Source of the DNA: Candidatus Altimarinota bacterium
GTDB lineage: Bacteria > Patescibacteriota > Gracilibacteria > BD1-5 > UBA2023
Length of the DNA stretch: 39,514 bases
Assembly: GCA_023260135.1 (NCBI GenBank)
Contig: JALQWG010000003.1
Coordinates: 98,684-138,197 of the forward strand
Reading direction: 5' to 3'
Part shown: positions 1 through 11,397 of the stretch, piece by piece
Position numbering within the stretch: position 1 is the first letter of the stretch
Layout of the letters: every line of letters starts with the position of its first letter
Position numbers and translations under genes: made by a program
Notes under the pieces: generated by a model
Databases searched by the model: none
What the model saw: only the letters and a program-made list of their open reading frames with translations
What the model was told of the DNA's origin: nothing

Positions 1-74
1 GCCGAGAGAAGCTGCGTCAGTATAGTTCCGTCCTGTCACCCAGCTCATACGATGATTGCTACATTTTGTGACAT
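1..74 (-). CDS. NAD-dependent sugar-nucleotide epimerase/dehydratase (SDR), N-terminal fragment
   Basis: Only the first 24 codons lie in the window; the gene runs off the left edge. Read with UGA as glycine the start is MSQNVAIIVGAGGQDGTILT, the first beta strand and NAD(P)-binding GxxGxxG loop of an extended SDR. The GQDG signature resembles GDP-mannose 4,6-dehydratase and related enzymes. Residues 10 and 13, both glycines of the loop, are UGA codons. The ATG overlaps the TAA of the upstream methyltransferase by one base (TAATG), so the two are translationally coupled. It probably acts on a nucleotide sugar in the same surface-polysaccharide pathway; the exact substrate cannot be read from this fragment. 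Confidence 0.75.
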
Positions 75-1309
75 TAGACGATCTCGAGTCTTGGTAAAGG
101 AAATACAAAATGTCCACCATTTTCCAAGAACTGTACCTCTCGTGCAAGAATAGATGCTCTAAAATGCCATGGAAGAACAAAATAATAGTCTGGATTCATA
201 GCCTTGGCATCTGCCTCGGATATAAGAGGAATGAGTGTTCCTGGGGTTGTACGACCGAACTTGTATTCGTTGACTTCTGCGATATATGGGAGCATATCAG
301 GCGTAATACCACAATACTGAAGGGTTACATTTCCCTTAGTCGAAGCCCCATACCCTATAACTCTCTTTCATTCTCTTTTTGCGGTTGCAAAAAAATCAAG
401 TACTGCCTGTTTGTGGATTTCGATATTCTCACGGAACTCTTCGAATACTGCACCAGAACTATACCCACCTTCTTCTTCATGCCTTAAGAGTGTATCTATT
501 GCTTCTTGGTTCGCTACCCGATTCACATCTTTACTTACCACAACTTGGAAGCTTCCACCGTTTATATCATTGAGCGTGACGTCGATAATCTTCATGCCAG
601 CTCCGCCTACTAACCATTGGATTTGTTTTAATGCGTAGTACTCGAGGTGTTCATGACAAACAGTATCATATGATACTACGTCAATCATCGTTGGCATGTA
701 GCTCTGCTCAAGTATCCATATACCATCATCTGCAAGTACACGTGCCACATCGGCAACAAAACTTGTTGGATCTGGGAGATCGTAGAACATTGACATAGAA
801 GTGATAATCTTTGCCTTCTTATCTGTCTTGGTTCTCACTGCAGCTTCTGAGAAAAAGTCAGAAACATAGTCAACATAAGACGGATAATACTGCGCGAACT
901 TCTTCGATGTAGGATCCACTCAGAGAAGTTCGTATCCATGATCACCATATGCAGCGAGTGTCGTTCCATCATTGGAGGCTATATCTATAACGAGATCTCC
1001 TGCCTTGAGGTCGATGAGAGACTTTGCCTTCTCAACTATTGTACCAAGATGTTTGACCATAGAGGCATTGAGTCCTGAACGATATCCATAGTTATCTCCA
1101 TAGAGTTGTTCCATATCATAGTCATGTCCGAGTTGGAGGAGTCCACAGTGTCCCTCTCACATACACTTCACGAGTTCAAGAGGACCAACCTCAACTTCCT
1201 GTCCTGGAAGAGGAAAAACTCAAGTAAGTGCCTGATCTCAGAGATGAAGAACTGATTCAAGATGTGTATTACCACATATGCGACATTTTGTGATTTTTTG
1301 GTAGAGCAT
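74..1309 (-). CDS. Sugar C-methyltransferase (SAM-dependent, zinc-finger type)
   Basis: A protein of 411 aa, the usual length for nucleotide-sugar C-methyltransferases. The N-terminus has the zinc-binding CRICG (Cys9, Cys12) followed by HLGDQALTG. The central SAM-binding Rossmann domain starts near VIDIASNDGT and continues with LLGVDP. The C-terminal Methyltransf_14-like domain has GYGASTKGNVTLQYCGI. Glycines in LGDQ, LTG, GVDP and the Lys-Arg-Glu-Gly junction before that domain are UGA codons. With UGA as stop the gene would break into at least three pieces. It likely adds a methyl to a carbon of a keto-deoxysugar nucleotide. It follows gmd after a terminator and has its own putative promoter; its stop overlaps the next start. 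Confidence 0.88.
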
Positions 1310-1334
1310 AGAAAAAGTAAATTAAACGAGGAGG

Positions 1335-1362
1335 AGTATATTAAAAAAAGCCCTCTTGTCAC
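1335..1362 (-). promoter_or_regulatory. Putative promoter of the C-methyltransferase, nested in a terminator
   Basis: On the minus strand GTGACA (1357-1362) and TATACT (1335-1340) are separated by 16 nt. The -35-like hexamer forms most of the loop of the terminator hairpin at 1343-1376. The methyltransferase ATG lies 25 nt past the -10. The same design recurs at 37036-37072. Confidence 0.45.
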
Positions 1363-1376
1363 GAGAAAGCTTTTTA
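1343..1376 (-). terminator. Rho-independent terminator downstream of gmd
   Basis: Read on the minus strand, AAAAAGC and TCTC pair with GAG and GCTTTTT around a GTGACAA loop, followed by a run of T. It lies between the gmd stop (1429) and the methyltransferase start (1309), splitting the sugar locus into two transcription units. The A-rich other arm could also work weakly in the plus direction. Confidence 0.65.
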
Positions 1377-1428
1377 TTTACAGATATTTTTATGGACAAA
1401 AAATATAAAATATTCTCAATATACTAAG

Positions 1429-2526
<1,098 letters not shown>

Positions 2527-2551
2527 AAAATAGTAATTATAAATTGGGCGG

Positions 2552-2579
2552 ATTATATACACTCTCTCTATTTTTTCAA
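2552..2579 (-). promoter_or_regulatory. Promoter upstream of gmd
   Basis: On the minus strand TTGAAA (2574-2579) and a perfect TATAAT (2552-2557) are 16 nt apart. The -10 ends 25 nt before the gmd ATG. The same hexamers and spacing precede csaA. Confidence 0.7.
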
Positions 2580-2585
2580 ACAAAT

Positions 2586-3329
2586 TTAGAGATTATAATA
2601 CTTCTTTACGAATCATTCAAGCATCAATCGAGATGGATTCCCATGGTTGTTTTTATATATCTCTGTCAATATTGCATCTGGGGAGAGTCATTCTTGCGTG
2701 AGTTGGTTTCTCATGAGTTTCACGAGAAATGCAGTAAATTCAGGGGTAAATTCAGGGTGAAACTGAGTTCAAAATGCATTATCTCAGACCTGTATTATCT
2801 GAGCTACACCACCTTGTTCAGCAATAATAGTTGCATCTCCAGAGGAAAATACTCACTGCTTATGAGACCACAGAGACTCAATAAGTCATCCATTCGTGCT
2901 CTCATCTATGTGTCATTTTCATATTCTACGAGATGACATATTATGAACGTCTCACCCGAATGCTGTAGCGAGAATCTGGTGTCAGAAACATATACCAAAA
3001 ACAGGTTTCCCTTTTTCTACTTCAGACCTTACAAATTTTATGAGTCGATCAATCCACTCTTTCTGTTCTCTCTCGGTTACCATCGAGGGTGATCCTCCAA
3101 GAATATAGGCATCTGCACTATACGATTCTGGTATTCCATCCATAGCACGAACAACCTCCACATTTACTTTTTTGGTAAGTCAATCAATTCATATTGCATC
3201 GAGGAAAACTTGTCGTTCATCCTTTAGTGCTGACTCAGACTCGTCACTTGTAAATCCAAAATCCGGATTCGTGGCAATACCCTTAAATGCTCCTTCTTGT
3301 ACCGATGATAGTATAGCAAGTTTAGCCAT
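2586..3329 (-). CDS. Class I glutamine amidotransferase
   Basis: A protein of 247 aa with a single GATase1 domain that hydrolyses glutamine and passes ammonia to a partner. The nucleophile elbow is PVFGICFGHQ (Cys114), whose second glycine is UGA. The catalytic pair is in QFHPE (His191, Glu193). [10 protein letters not shown] fits the oxyanion-hole region. It is distinct from GuaA, CarA and TrpG because no synthase domain is attached. The gene lies directly downstream of an ATP-grasp ligase, separated by a palindrome and promoter-like DNA. The likely role is to provide ammonia for an amide or carbamoyl-type bond made by that ligase; the substrate is unknown. Base composition is more AT-rich than the rml genes. 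Confidence 0.85.
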
Positions 3330-3348
3330 ATTATTGAAATAATAGGAA

Positions 3349-3388
3349 ATATACTACGTAGTATATATGGAATTAAGTATAAATACAA
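3349..3388 (-). promoter_or_regulatory. Promoter with overlapping 18-nt palindrome (putative operator)
   Basis: A perfect palindrome, ATATACTACGTAGTATAT, occupies 3349-3366. On the minus strand TTGTAT (3383-3388), a 17-nt spacer and TATACT (3360-3365) form a promoter whose -10 lies inside the palindrome. The amidotransferase ATG is at 3329. A repressor bound here would block that promoter; this is inference. Confidence 0.5.
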
Positions 3389-3395
3389 TTTATTT

Positions 3396-4607
3396 TTATA
3401 ATTCGTCAATCAATTTTGGGAACATTTCTAATATTTGTACTTTTCAATATGATTCAAGTGGTCATATACAGAGTGGGAAAACTCAATACTCGCCTTGAAA
3501 TTGAATGGAGCGCTCTAGATATTCAGGAATAGTTCCAAGCTGCCCTTCATGCGTCATATATTGCCATGAGACATCTACACTCTTATGTAGAAGTATACTT
3601 GTAATTGCGGGATACGTAGCGCCTGTAAATCGCGCATTCACCTCAGTAGCATATACATACCCCTGACCATCAATCATAAAGTCAATTCATCAGAATCAAA
3701 CATATCAGATACTTTTAATATATTCAATTATACATTCCGATTGTTCAATAATATTATCGATAATATTAGGATGACTCAGTAAAAAAGAGCTTGGTGAAGA
3801 ATTTCACAGATAATGTTGTCAGTTCTCAAGGATCTGATCCGTGAAGGCAAATATATAGCCATCTCAAGTAAGTGGATCAATAAAAAATTGGATACTTGGA
3901 GATCAGATTTTTTCAATAACTCTCTCTATGATAATCTCTTTTCCTTCGTACTGACTCAGTATCTGATCAAGAGAATTATTTTTATTACTCCAAAAGCCAT
4001 ATCATGAAACTCATAGCGGGGACTTGAAAAAATAATGTTCAGTTCGTGAAAAATAATCTGAGATTATAGATAGGGAATCTGTATAAGTTCATTCAACTGT
4101 AGGCAAGCTCACAGATAGAAGGTATTTTTTTAATTCGAGTTTATTATTTGCTCTCGTAACTATTTCTTTTGATGAAATTAACTGGATTCCGAGGATTTCT
4201 GCAAGTTTTTCAACAGAGGAATCCACAAAAAGCGGCACTATTTTTTTGAATTTTCTTGCACGAATCTTTTCTATCAGATTACTATCTCATAAAATAATCT
4301 CCGTAAGTGTATGCTCTGGGTTATTGGGAACATCTATAATATCCACATTCTCACAGAGTCCAAAAGATTGAAAATAAGAAAGGATCCTGGAATCAAGCCC
4401 GTCAGCGAGTATAAGTGTTGTATTTTTAATTATAGGCAAGACTCTCTGGTCATAGTACTGAACATACGGGATATGTGGTAAAACATCGTGCTTGATGAGA
4501 AGCCTTGTATCGCAGAGGACTAGGGTATCTGTAGTGAACATTGTATCAAGAATTCCTGGCAATGCGCTTGCTATATAGTCTGAATGTTGAATGTGATTAT
4601 ATATCAT
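3396..4607 (-). CDS. ATP-grasp domain ligase
   Basis: A protein of about 403 aa. The C-terminal half is an ATP-grasp fold: a lysine-containing strand HYFFKSPLGVSGYGFW, the nucleotide strand KEIIIERVIEK, GYVGFGGIDFMIDGQGY and the metal-binding TEVNARFTGATYP. The N-terminal ~110 residues look like a pre-ATP-grasp domain, and residues 110-180 like the lid. UGA-glycines occur in PLGVSG and in both glycines of the GG-IDFM stretch. The family joins a carboxylate to an amine or thiol through an acyl-phosphate. I chose ATG 4607 rather than 4661 because 4661 lies inside rmlD. It is paired with the downstream amidotransferase. The substrate is unknown. Confidence 0.82.
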
Positions 4608-4636
4608 GATTGTACGAGTCTTAAATATAGGGTATA

Positions 4637-5518
4637 TTATTTTGAAAGATAAGTTATGCAAGCCCCCCTCCAGTCTGGTAGTAATATCTCTGAAGTATTT
4701 TTCAGCATACTATATTCTGGTCTCCGAGCCTTAGTTGGATGCTCCGAAGAACTACAATCGATAACCCGAGTATCTCGTCCAGTGATAGTGAATATATCCC
4801 TCGCAAAGTCTGCCCATGTGATACTGCCCTCAGAACATGAGTTCGAAAAGTGTAGGATATTATCTCCATTCTCGATGGATTCATCCAAGTTATCAATAAG
4901 TTCACTTATCGCAATAGATAGATTTATACACGAAGTTGGGATACCATGTTGATCTGATACCACTTTGAGTTCAGATTTTGACTCGGAGAGTCTGAGCATT
5001 GTATTGACGAAGTTCTTGAAAACTCATTCTGATGAACCATGTGGATTCCCACCATAGAGCCAGCTCGTGCGTACTACCATCGTCCGTGGATTCTCATCGA
5101 GTGCGAGCCTCTCACCGAGATACTTCGACATACCGTAGACTCCTATTGGATTACATTCATCTGTTGGGAGATATCCTTCTGATTTTTTCCCATCAAATAC
5201 ATAATCCGTGGAAATCGTAATAAAATCAACTCCGAAGACTGAAGTTGCTTTTGCAAGGTTTTTGACTCCGAGAGCATTTACATCAAAGCATTTTTTCATC
5301 CCGATATCTTCCGCATCATCAACTGCTGTATATGCAGCACAATTGAGGAGTACATCTGGCCCGTGGAGGGCTATGCACTGCATGACAGATTCGAAAGAAG
5401 TGATATCACACTCATCTCTATCCACGAGAACAATATCATATTTTTCTTTTTGTGTACGAAAAAAATCATACGCGAGCATTCATTTTCATCATGTGACAAG
5501 AATCTTTTTCTTCTGCAT
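4637..5518 (-). CDS. rmlD: dTDP-4-dehydrorhamnose reductase
   Basis: A protein of 293 aa, the family's normal length. It catalyses the last step of dTDP-L-rhamnose synthesis, an NAD(P)H-dependent reduction of the 4-keto group. The N-terminus is ILVTGGKGMLAYDF, in which three glycines of the dinucleotide-binding loop are UGA. Family motifs include LLNCAAYTAVDDAE, ISTDYVFDG, GVYGMSKYLGE (Tyr and Lys of the catalytic YxxxK) and VVRTSWLYGG. Another UGA-glycine follows HGSSE. The start is one base after the rmlC stop (TAATATG). Confidence 0.95.
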
Positions 5519-5519
5519 A

Positions 5520-6089
5520 TTAAAATACTGGATTATCGAGATAGTCCTGGAATGTTGGATTTTTCTGATCCTTGGTACTCACTTCAAGTGCCGTAAAATC
5601 ATACTCATCAAAATACTGTGACCAGTCAATCTGGAGTGTCGCATCATCCCAGATAATTCCTCACTCATATCCTGGATCATAGATATCATCACACTTATAG
5701 AGGAACTCCGTATCATCCTCGAGTGTGAGGAATCCATGAGCAAATCCTCGCGGTACAAAGAGTTGTTTTTTATTTTCTGCTGAGAGATAAAACCCTTCCC
5801 AATTCCCATATGTTGGAGAATCTTGCCTGAGATCTACAACAACATCATAGACACTCCCAGCCGTGACACGGACGAGCTTCGCCTGAGGCTTACGAGTTTG
5901 AAAATGGAGTCCCCGCAATACTCACTTCTTGGATTTCGAATGATTATCCTGAACGAAGTGTGTCGTGATTCCTATTTTTTGAAATTCAGTTGCAGAATAC
6001 GTTTCCATAAAAAATCCTCTCGAATCTCAGAATACCTGAGGCTCGATGATATAGCAATCAGTGAGGGATGTTGGGATTTTGGTGAACAT
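5520..6089 (-). CDS. rmlC: dTDP-4-dehydrorhamnose 3,5-epimerase
   Basis: A protein of 189 aa with the cupin fold of RmlC. It epimerises C3 and C5 of dTDP-4-keto-6-deoxyglucose. Recognisable blocks are IIEPQVFGDSRGFFMETY, QDNHSKSKKGVLRGLHFQ (His catalytic region), VVVDLRQDSPTYG, FVPRGFAHGF and YKCDDIYDPGYEGGI. Four glycines or more are UGA, including the G before VLRGLHF and one in GYEGG. The ATG at 6089 gives the normal N-terminus. Between it and rmlA lies an 84-nt inverted repeat. Confidence 0.95.
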
Positions 6090-6101
6090 ATTTTCTTGTT
6101 T

Positions 6102-6185
6102 CGTCATTGCGAGGCACGAAGCAATCCAGTCACTATAAGGAATTTCCTTTTATCTTCCTGGATCGCTTCCTTCGTCGCGATGACG
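6102..6185. repeat. Inverted-repeat (MITE/REP-like) element between rmlA and rmlC
   Basis: The arms CGTCATTGCGAGG...GCAATCCAG (left) and CTGGATCGCTTCC...GCGATGACG (right) are imperfect inverted copies that would fold as a long hairpin in the rml transcript. The left arm plus its inner flank (AGTCACTATaaGGAATTtCC) matches the right arm of the element inside recJ. Related sequence recurs at 23748, 33853, 34747 and 38508. Confidence 0.8.
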
Positions 6186-6188
6186 GAT

Positions 6189-7067
6189 CTAATTAGTTTT
6201 TATAAGTTTCATAAGGTATTTTCCGTATTCATTTTTGAGCATAGGTTGAGCGAGCTTCTCTATCTGAGAAGCATCTATCCATCCAGACTCATACGCGACT
6301 TCATCAGGAGAGCCAACCTGGATACCCTGACGTTCTTCGATAATCTTGATAAAATTCGCTGCATCCATCATGCTCTCATGGGTACCAGTATCGAGCCATG
6401 AGAATCAGCGGTTCATCACCTCAACCTTGAGTTCACCTCGAGTGAGGAACTCTGCATTCACGGACGTGATCTCGAGTTCACCTCTTTCGCTTGGTTTCAC
6501 ATTTTTCGCTATCTGTATAACAGTATTGGTATAGAAATAGAGTCCTGTCACAGCAAAGTTCGACTTTGGAGATTTTGGTTTTTCTTCGATAGTGAGAGCA
6601 TTCATATCCCCATCAAAATCCACCACACCATAACGTTCTGGATCAGATACTCGGTAACCGAATACAACAGATTTTCTCTCGTTCTCGACAATATTTTTTG
6701 ACTTTTCGAGAAGCGCTGGCAATCCACTCCCGTAGAAGAGATTGTCACCGAGGATGAGACATACATCGTCATCACCGATAAATGATTCCCCGATGATAAA
6801 CGCCTGGGCAAGCCCATCTGGTGATGGTTGTACTGCATACTCGAGACGCATCCCCCACTGCGATCCATCACCGAGGAGTCGGACGAATCCTGACTGATCC
6901 TCAGGAGTCGTGATAATAAGGATATCTCGTATCCCCGCGAGCATGAGTGTCGAGAGTGGATAGTAGATCATCGGCTTATCGTATATCGGCATAAGCTGCT
7001 TCGATATAGCCATCGTGATGGGATAGAGGCGAGTTCCGCTTCATCCTGCTAAGATAATTCCTCGCAT
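6189..7067 (-). CDS. rmlA: Glucose-1-phosphate thymidylyltransferase
   Basis: A protein of 292 aa, normal for RmlA. It couples glucose-1-phosphate and dTTP to give dTDP-glucose, the committed step of the pathway. The nucleotide-binding start is [16 protein letters not shown] (second G of AGG is UGA). [63 protein letters not shown] and [15 protein letters not shown] are all typical, and the glycine before FSWLDTGT is UGA. The rmlB stop lies five bases before its ATG. Confidence 0.96.
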
Positions 7068-7071
7068 ATTT

Positions 7072-8013
<942 letters not shown>

Positions 8014-8020
8014 TGGGATA

Positions 8021-8731
8021 TTAAAAAAACTTACTAAAAATCATACGCATCGCAACACGTATCGGTCAACCATAACGCTGTCACTTCGCGAGAGAGTACT
8101 CATCATATCGGATATTGACTGGCACCTCGACGAACCGGAACTTGTTCTGTCCTATCTGGTCGATGAGTTCACTCGCATATTCCATGCCATCCATGGTTAT
8201 ATGGATTTTCTCGAGAGTAGTGACTCTGAGCATACGGTATCAATTATGTGCATCAGTGAGATGAACCCCAGAGATAAGAGAGGTAAAAATCCGACCGCCC
8301 CAGAGGATGATACGTCGCATGAGAGGAACATTGGTATCTGTCTTGGTGATGAACCGAGAACCTATGACGATATCGAGTGTCTCATCCTTGTCGAATGCCT
8401 TCTCGAACCGTGTGATGTCTCGTATGTCATGTTGCCCATCAGCGTCGAATGTGAGGAGGTATTCCCAGTTTTGTTCTGTGGCATTTTCACGGATATAGGC
8501 AAACCCTGTCTCGAGAGCAGCTCATGCTCCACGATTGGTCACGTGTCGAACATAGTGAATACGCTCTCACTCGACGAGATCCGCCAGGATATGATCTGTC
8601 CCATCTGTAGAGCCATCATCTACTACGAGAATCTCGGTATATCCAGCATCAAAAATTCACTCGATAACCTGTCTGATACGAGTGGATTCATTGTATGCAC
8701 GGATGAGGAAAATAATCGAGGATGACTTCAT
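8021..8731 (-). CDS. Family 2 glycosyltransferase (polyprenyl-phosphate sugar synthase type)
   Basis: A protein of 236 aa with a GT-A fold. Motifs are AYNE, VVDDGSTDGT, NRGAGAALETGF, FDADGQHD (DXD-type metal site), GSRF and the acceptor-region DAHNGYRM. There is no transmembrane segment. UGA encodes glycine in IEGIF, VEGER, RGAGA and near the end. The DUF2304 membrane gene just upstream in the operon is a common partner of such enzymes, and together they probably load a sugar onto a lipid carrier. The 75-nt gap to DUF2304 (8732-8806) holds loosely repeated GTATAAG-type units. A 256-codon opposite-strand reading frame over this gene is a shadow. Confidence 0.9.
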
Positions 8732-8806
8732 GATGTGTGTTTTAGGGTTTTAGAGCTTTATTGTCCCTACTCTCTTATACCCTTATACTAAATACTCTTG
8801 TACTCC

Positions 8807-9136
8807 CTACTTCTTCGCATTCTGTATGGCGATCTCACGGACGAGCTTGGTCACTTCTTCACGAGTTGCCTCCACCTTGCGCAGGAGGAGGAGCACGAAG
8901 TAAAACAAAAATATAATACTCGAGTACACGAGTACATCCGCTCCCCTCTGGAGTCAGAAGAGTCGACCTATGAGACTGAGTGCCTGTGGGAAAAATGTAA
9001 ATACCAAGAGTCCTCCTCATGCCCCGAGAAATACGAGAAAATGCAGTGCATTGAATCGTTCTTTTTTTGCTATATCGAGTGCAACGAGGAGGATGACAAC
9101 TCCTGATACGATGAAAAAAACCTGAAGAAATGACAT
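8807..9136 (-). CDS. DUF2304 membrane protein
   Basis: A protein of 109 aa with three hydrophobic segments (about residues 5-20, 30-50 and 70-90) and a charged C-terminal tail (KVEATREEVTKLVREIAI). The family signature LQRGADVLVYSSIIFLFYF is clear. Glycines in FLGAGGGLL and LFGLQRG are UGA. DUF2304 proteins usually sit beside GT2 polyprenyl-phosphate glycosyltransferases and may hold them at the membrane; the gene order here agrees. TAG stop. Confidence 0.85.
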
Positions 9137-9139
9137 GAA

Positions 9140-9316
9140 TTATTGTTGAGTTTTATTGAATTCATCGAGTGGTATAGCTGGATAAGCATATCCCTCAACC
9201 GTCTTGGCTTCTGCTGGTACTTCACCAGAGAGATTGGGATGCTCATAGCTATCCTGCCAAGGCATGGTACAGCTCGCGAGGAGTGTGAGAGGGAGAACGA
9301 GAAGAATTTTTTTCAT
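9140..9316 (-). CDS. Small lipoprotein
   Basis: A protein of 58 aa. A lysine-rich start and hydrophobic stretch lead to the lipobox LLASC (Cys16); the mature part is only about 43 residues and is rich in Pro, Glu and Tyr. I do not recognise the family. It begins the minus-strand sugar operon, divergent from recJ, and its stop is three bases before the DUF2304 start. The ATG at 9316 is chosen because the in-frame upstream extension has no signal-peptide character. Confidence 0.7.
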   Translation of the reverse strand: MKKILLVLPLTLLASCTMPWQDSYEHPNLSGEVPAEAKTVEGYAYPAIPLDEFNKTQQ

Positions 9317-9339
9317 ATATATCAAGTAATGAAATAAAT

Positions 9340-9367
9340 TTGCGTCAGATAACGTGCCGAGTATAAT
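9340..9367 (+). promoter_or_regulatory. Putative recJ promoter
   Basis: TTGCGT (9340-9345) and a perfect TATAAT (9362-9367) are 16 nt apart, 24 nt before the recJ ATG. It lies in the 75-nt divergent gap between the lipoprotein gene and recJ. Confidence 0.55.
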
Positions 9368-9391
9368 CCGAAACATCATAAAGTCAAAAAC

Positions 9392-11302
9392 ATGCATACG
9401 CTCGGTGGGTACAAACTCCATATACAGAATGAAAGATGAGAAAAAAACCTCAAAGATATCCTCGAAGAAAATCGTCCATATAGTCAGAGTGAGGATTTTT
9501 TTGACCCACAGATATCTGATCTCCACGATCCATACCTCCTTCCAGATATGGAAGTGTCTGTGAAACGTATTCTCGAGGCCCGAGGAAAAAAAGAACGCAT
9601 CGTCATATTCTGAGACTATGATGTCGATGGTGTATCGAGCACGACAATTCTTGTTCGATTTTTGACGGAGATAGGCTGCGAAGTATCATACAGACTCCCA
9701 CATCGAGTGCATGATGGATATGGACTCAAGGAATATTTTTTCGATGAACTCGCAGAAAAGAATGTAAAACTCGTCATCACTGTCGACTGTGGAACTCGCG
9801 ATATCTGACCCATCCGCCATGCAAAAACTCTCGGCATCGATGTCATCGTAACTGATCATCATGCGGTGCCTGATATTGTTCCTGAGGAAGTCATCGGCAT
9901 TATCAATCCAAAGAGACAGGATTCACTCTATCCATTCCGCGACCTCGCAGGTGCTGGTGTAGCGTTCAAGCTGGTACATGGAATACTGATTGCGATAAAA
10001 GAAATTGGTATTCGTCATCGCGAAGAATGATGTGTGACCAAAGGGAGCCATACTCCCGAATGCGAGCATCCGACGGAGTCGGTGCGACACATGAGTGGGG
10101 TGCGCGATCCAGGAAAACAAAAAGGAATTCCAAATAGTGACTGGATTGCTTCGTGCCTCGCAATGACAGAGCAAGAAAATCTAGAAAATACCCTCCAAAA
10201 ATATATAGACTTCGCCTCACTCTGAACAGTCTCGGACTGTATGCCGATAGTCGGTGAGAATCGCACTATCACCACTCTCGGACTGAGGCGGATGCAGAAC
10301 TCCAGTTCGAGCGGACTCAGACGATTCCTCGAGTGAAGAGAGAAAATCACAGAAAATGATGCTGATCTCATCGGATTCCAGATCGGCCCTCGTATCAATG
10401 CTGCAGGCCGTATGGATACTCCCCTCACAGCTCTCCGTTGGCTCCTGGCAAGTGATGAACACAGTGATGGATTCTTCGATGAACTCGAACACTTGAACGA
10501 GACTCGCAAAAAAACCACCGACGAACATCTAAGAGAAGCTCTCGAAAATGTGGATACCTCCCTCCCAATACTCTTCTATGATGCAGATCACCTCGAACAT
10601 GGCATCATCGGACTCGTCGCAGGCAAATTGACAGAGATCTATGGTAAACCGAGCATTATCATCAAAAACGGACACAATCACCCACTCACGAGACGGAAGT
10701 GAGATGAAGTAGACGTAGATGAATCGAGTCCCACGATAGAGTGAGAACTCTCTGTAGCATCTTGTCGTTCACCTGAGTGGTGCAGTATGATCGAGCTCCT
10801 AGGTGGTACGCGTGATATATTCGTCCGGTATGGTGGACACAGACAGGCTGCAGGATTCACCGTCGAGACAACTCGACTCGATGAATTGAGGTCTCGACTC
10901 CTGGAGAAGTTCGCCACCATGCACGATGTACATAATCTCCCGAAACGTGCTATGAACGTCGAATGTATACTCGATCCTGAAACCGACTTCACACTCGAAA
11001 ATCTCAATGTCATCGATAGATATCGTCCGTTCGGTATCGGGAATCGTAAGCCTCTATTCCTCCTCCAGGATGAGACTATTCTCGAAGCCAGGCCTCTCGG
11101 GAAGGAGGGGCGTCACCTCGAGCTCCGTCTCGCATCAGCCCCATGAACCAAGCTCGTTGCATGGTGATGGTGAGATGCTGGCGAAGTAAAAAATCCAAAA
11201 TTTTCTCCAGGAGATATCGCCTCTCTCGTCGTCGAGCTCGACAGGAACGTATGGAATGGTAAGGAGTCAGTAAGTGTGATTGTGAAGGATTTGGTAGTAT
11301 AG
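9392..11302 (+). CDS. recJ: Single-stranded-DNA exonuclease RecJ with a repeat-derived in-frame insertion
   Basis: A protein of 636 aa, longer than the ~560-580 aa typical of RecJ. It is a 5'-3' ssDNA exonuclease of recombination and mismatch repair. The DHH domain has FGDYDVDGVSST, HRVHDGYGL, ITVDCGT and VTDHHAVPD. Next come LAGAGVAFKLV, FASLGTVSDCMPIVGENR and GFQIGPRINAAGRM. The DHHA1 domain has HGIIGLVAGKLTE and RYGGHRQAAGFTV, and an OB-like tail follows. Glycines of FGDYD, SLGTV and others are UGA. Residues 208-259 are encoded by a 156-nt copy of a dispersed repeat and lie between AFKLV and FASLGTV, where family members have only a short loop. ATG 9392 is the first in-frame start after TAA. 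TAG stop. Confidence 0.93.
10013..10168 (+). repeat. Dispersed repeat element inserted in frame within recJ
   Basis: The element is 156 nt, exactly 52 codons. Its ends CGTCATCGCGA and TCGCAATGACA are inverted. The left two thirds (GATGTGTGACC..GGGAGCCATAC..CCCGAATGCGAGCA..TCGGTGCGACACATGAG) match the intergenic copies at 23748-23847 and, inverted, 38508-38606. The right third is the inverse of the 6102 element's left arm. In the recJ frame it has no TAA or TAG; the single in-frame UGA (10028) reads as glycine. Confidence 0.9.
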
Positions 11303-11397
11303 AGTGAAATTTCCGTGAACATATTTTACAGGAATGAAAAATCTGATACACTACCCTCGTCTTCAATTTTGAAGAATTTATTCTTAACTTTTATCAT

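Noticed and set aside
368-1114. Broken methyltransferase gene, i.e. several pseudogene fragments
   Set aside because: All breaks are UGA and fall on conserved glycines; reading UGA as glycine gives one intact 411-aa enzyme. The same applies to most seemingly split genes here.
5823-6401. 192-codon plus-strand open frame
   Set aside because: Crosses the ends of rmlC and rmlA and the repeat at 6102; the phrase HCEARSNPV is the repeat translated, not a protein domain.
10015-10518. 167-codon minus-strand open frame across recJ
   Set aside because: recJ motifs are continuous on the plus strand; the minus frame is open by chance and includes the repeat.
11372-11397. Promoter TTGAAG...TATCAT before the secreted protein
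   Set aside because: The -10 would touch the ATG with no room for a start site; too weak to annotate.
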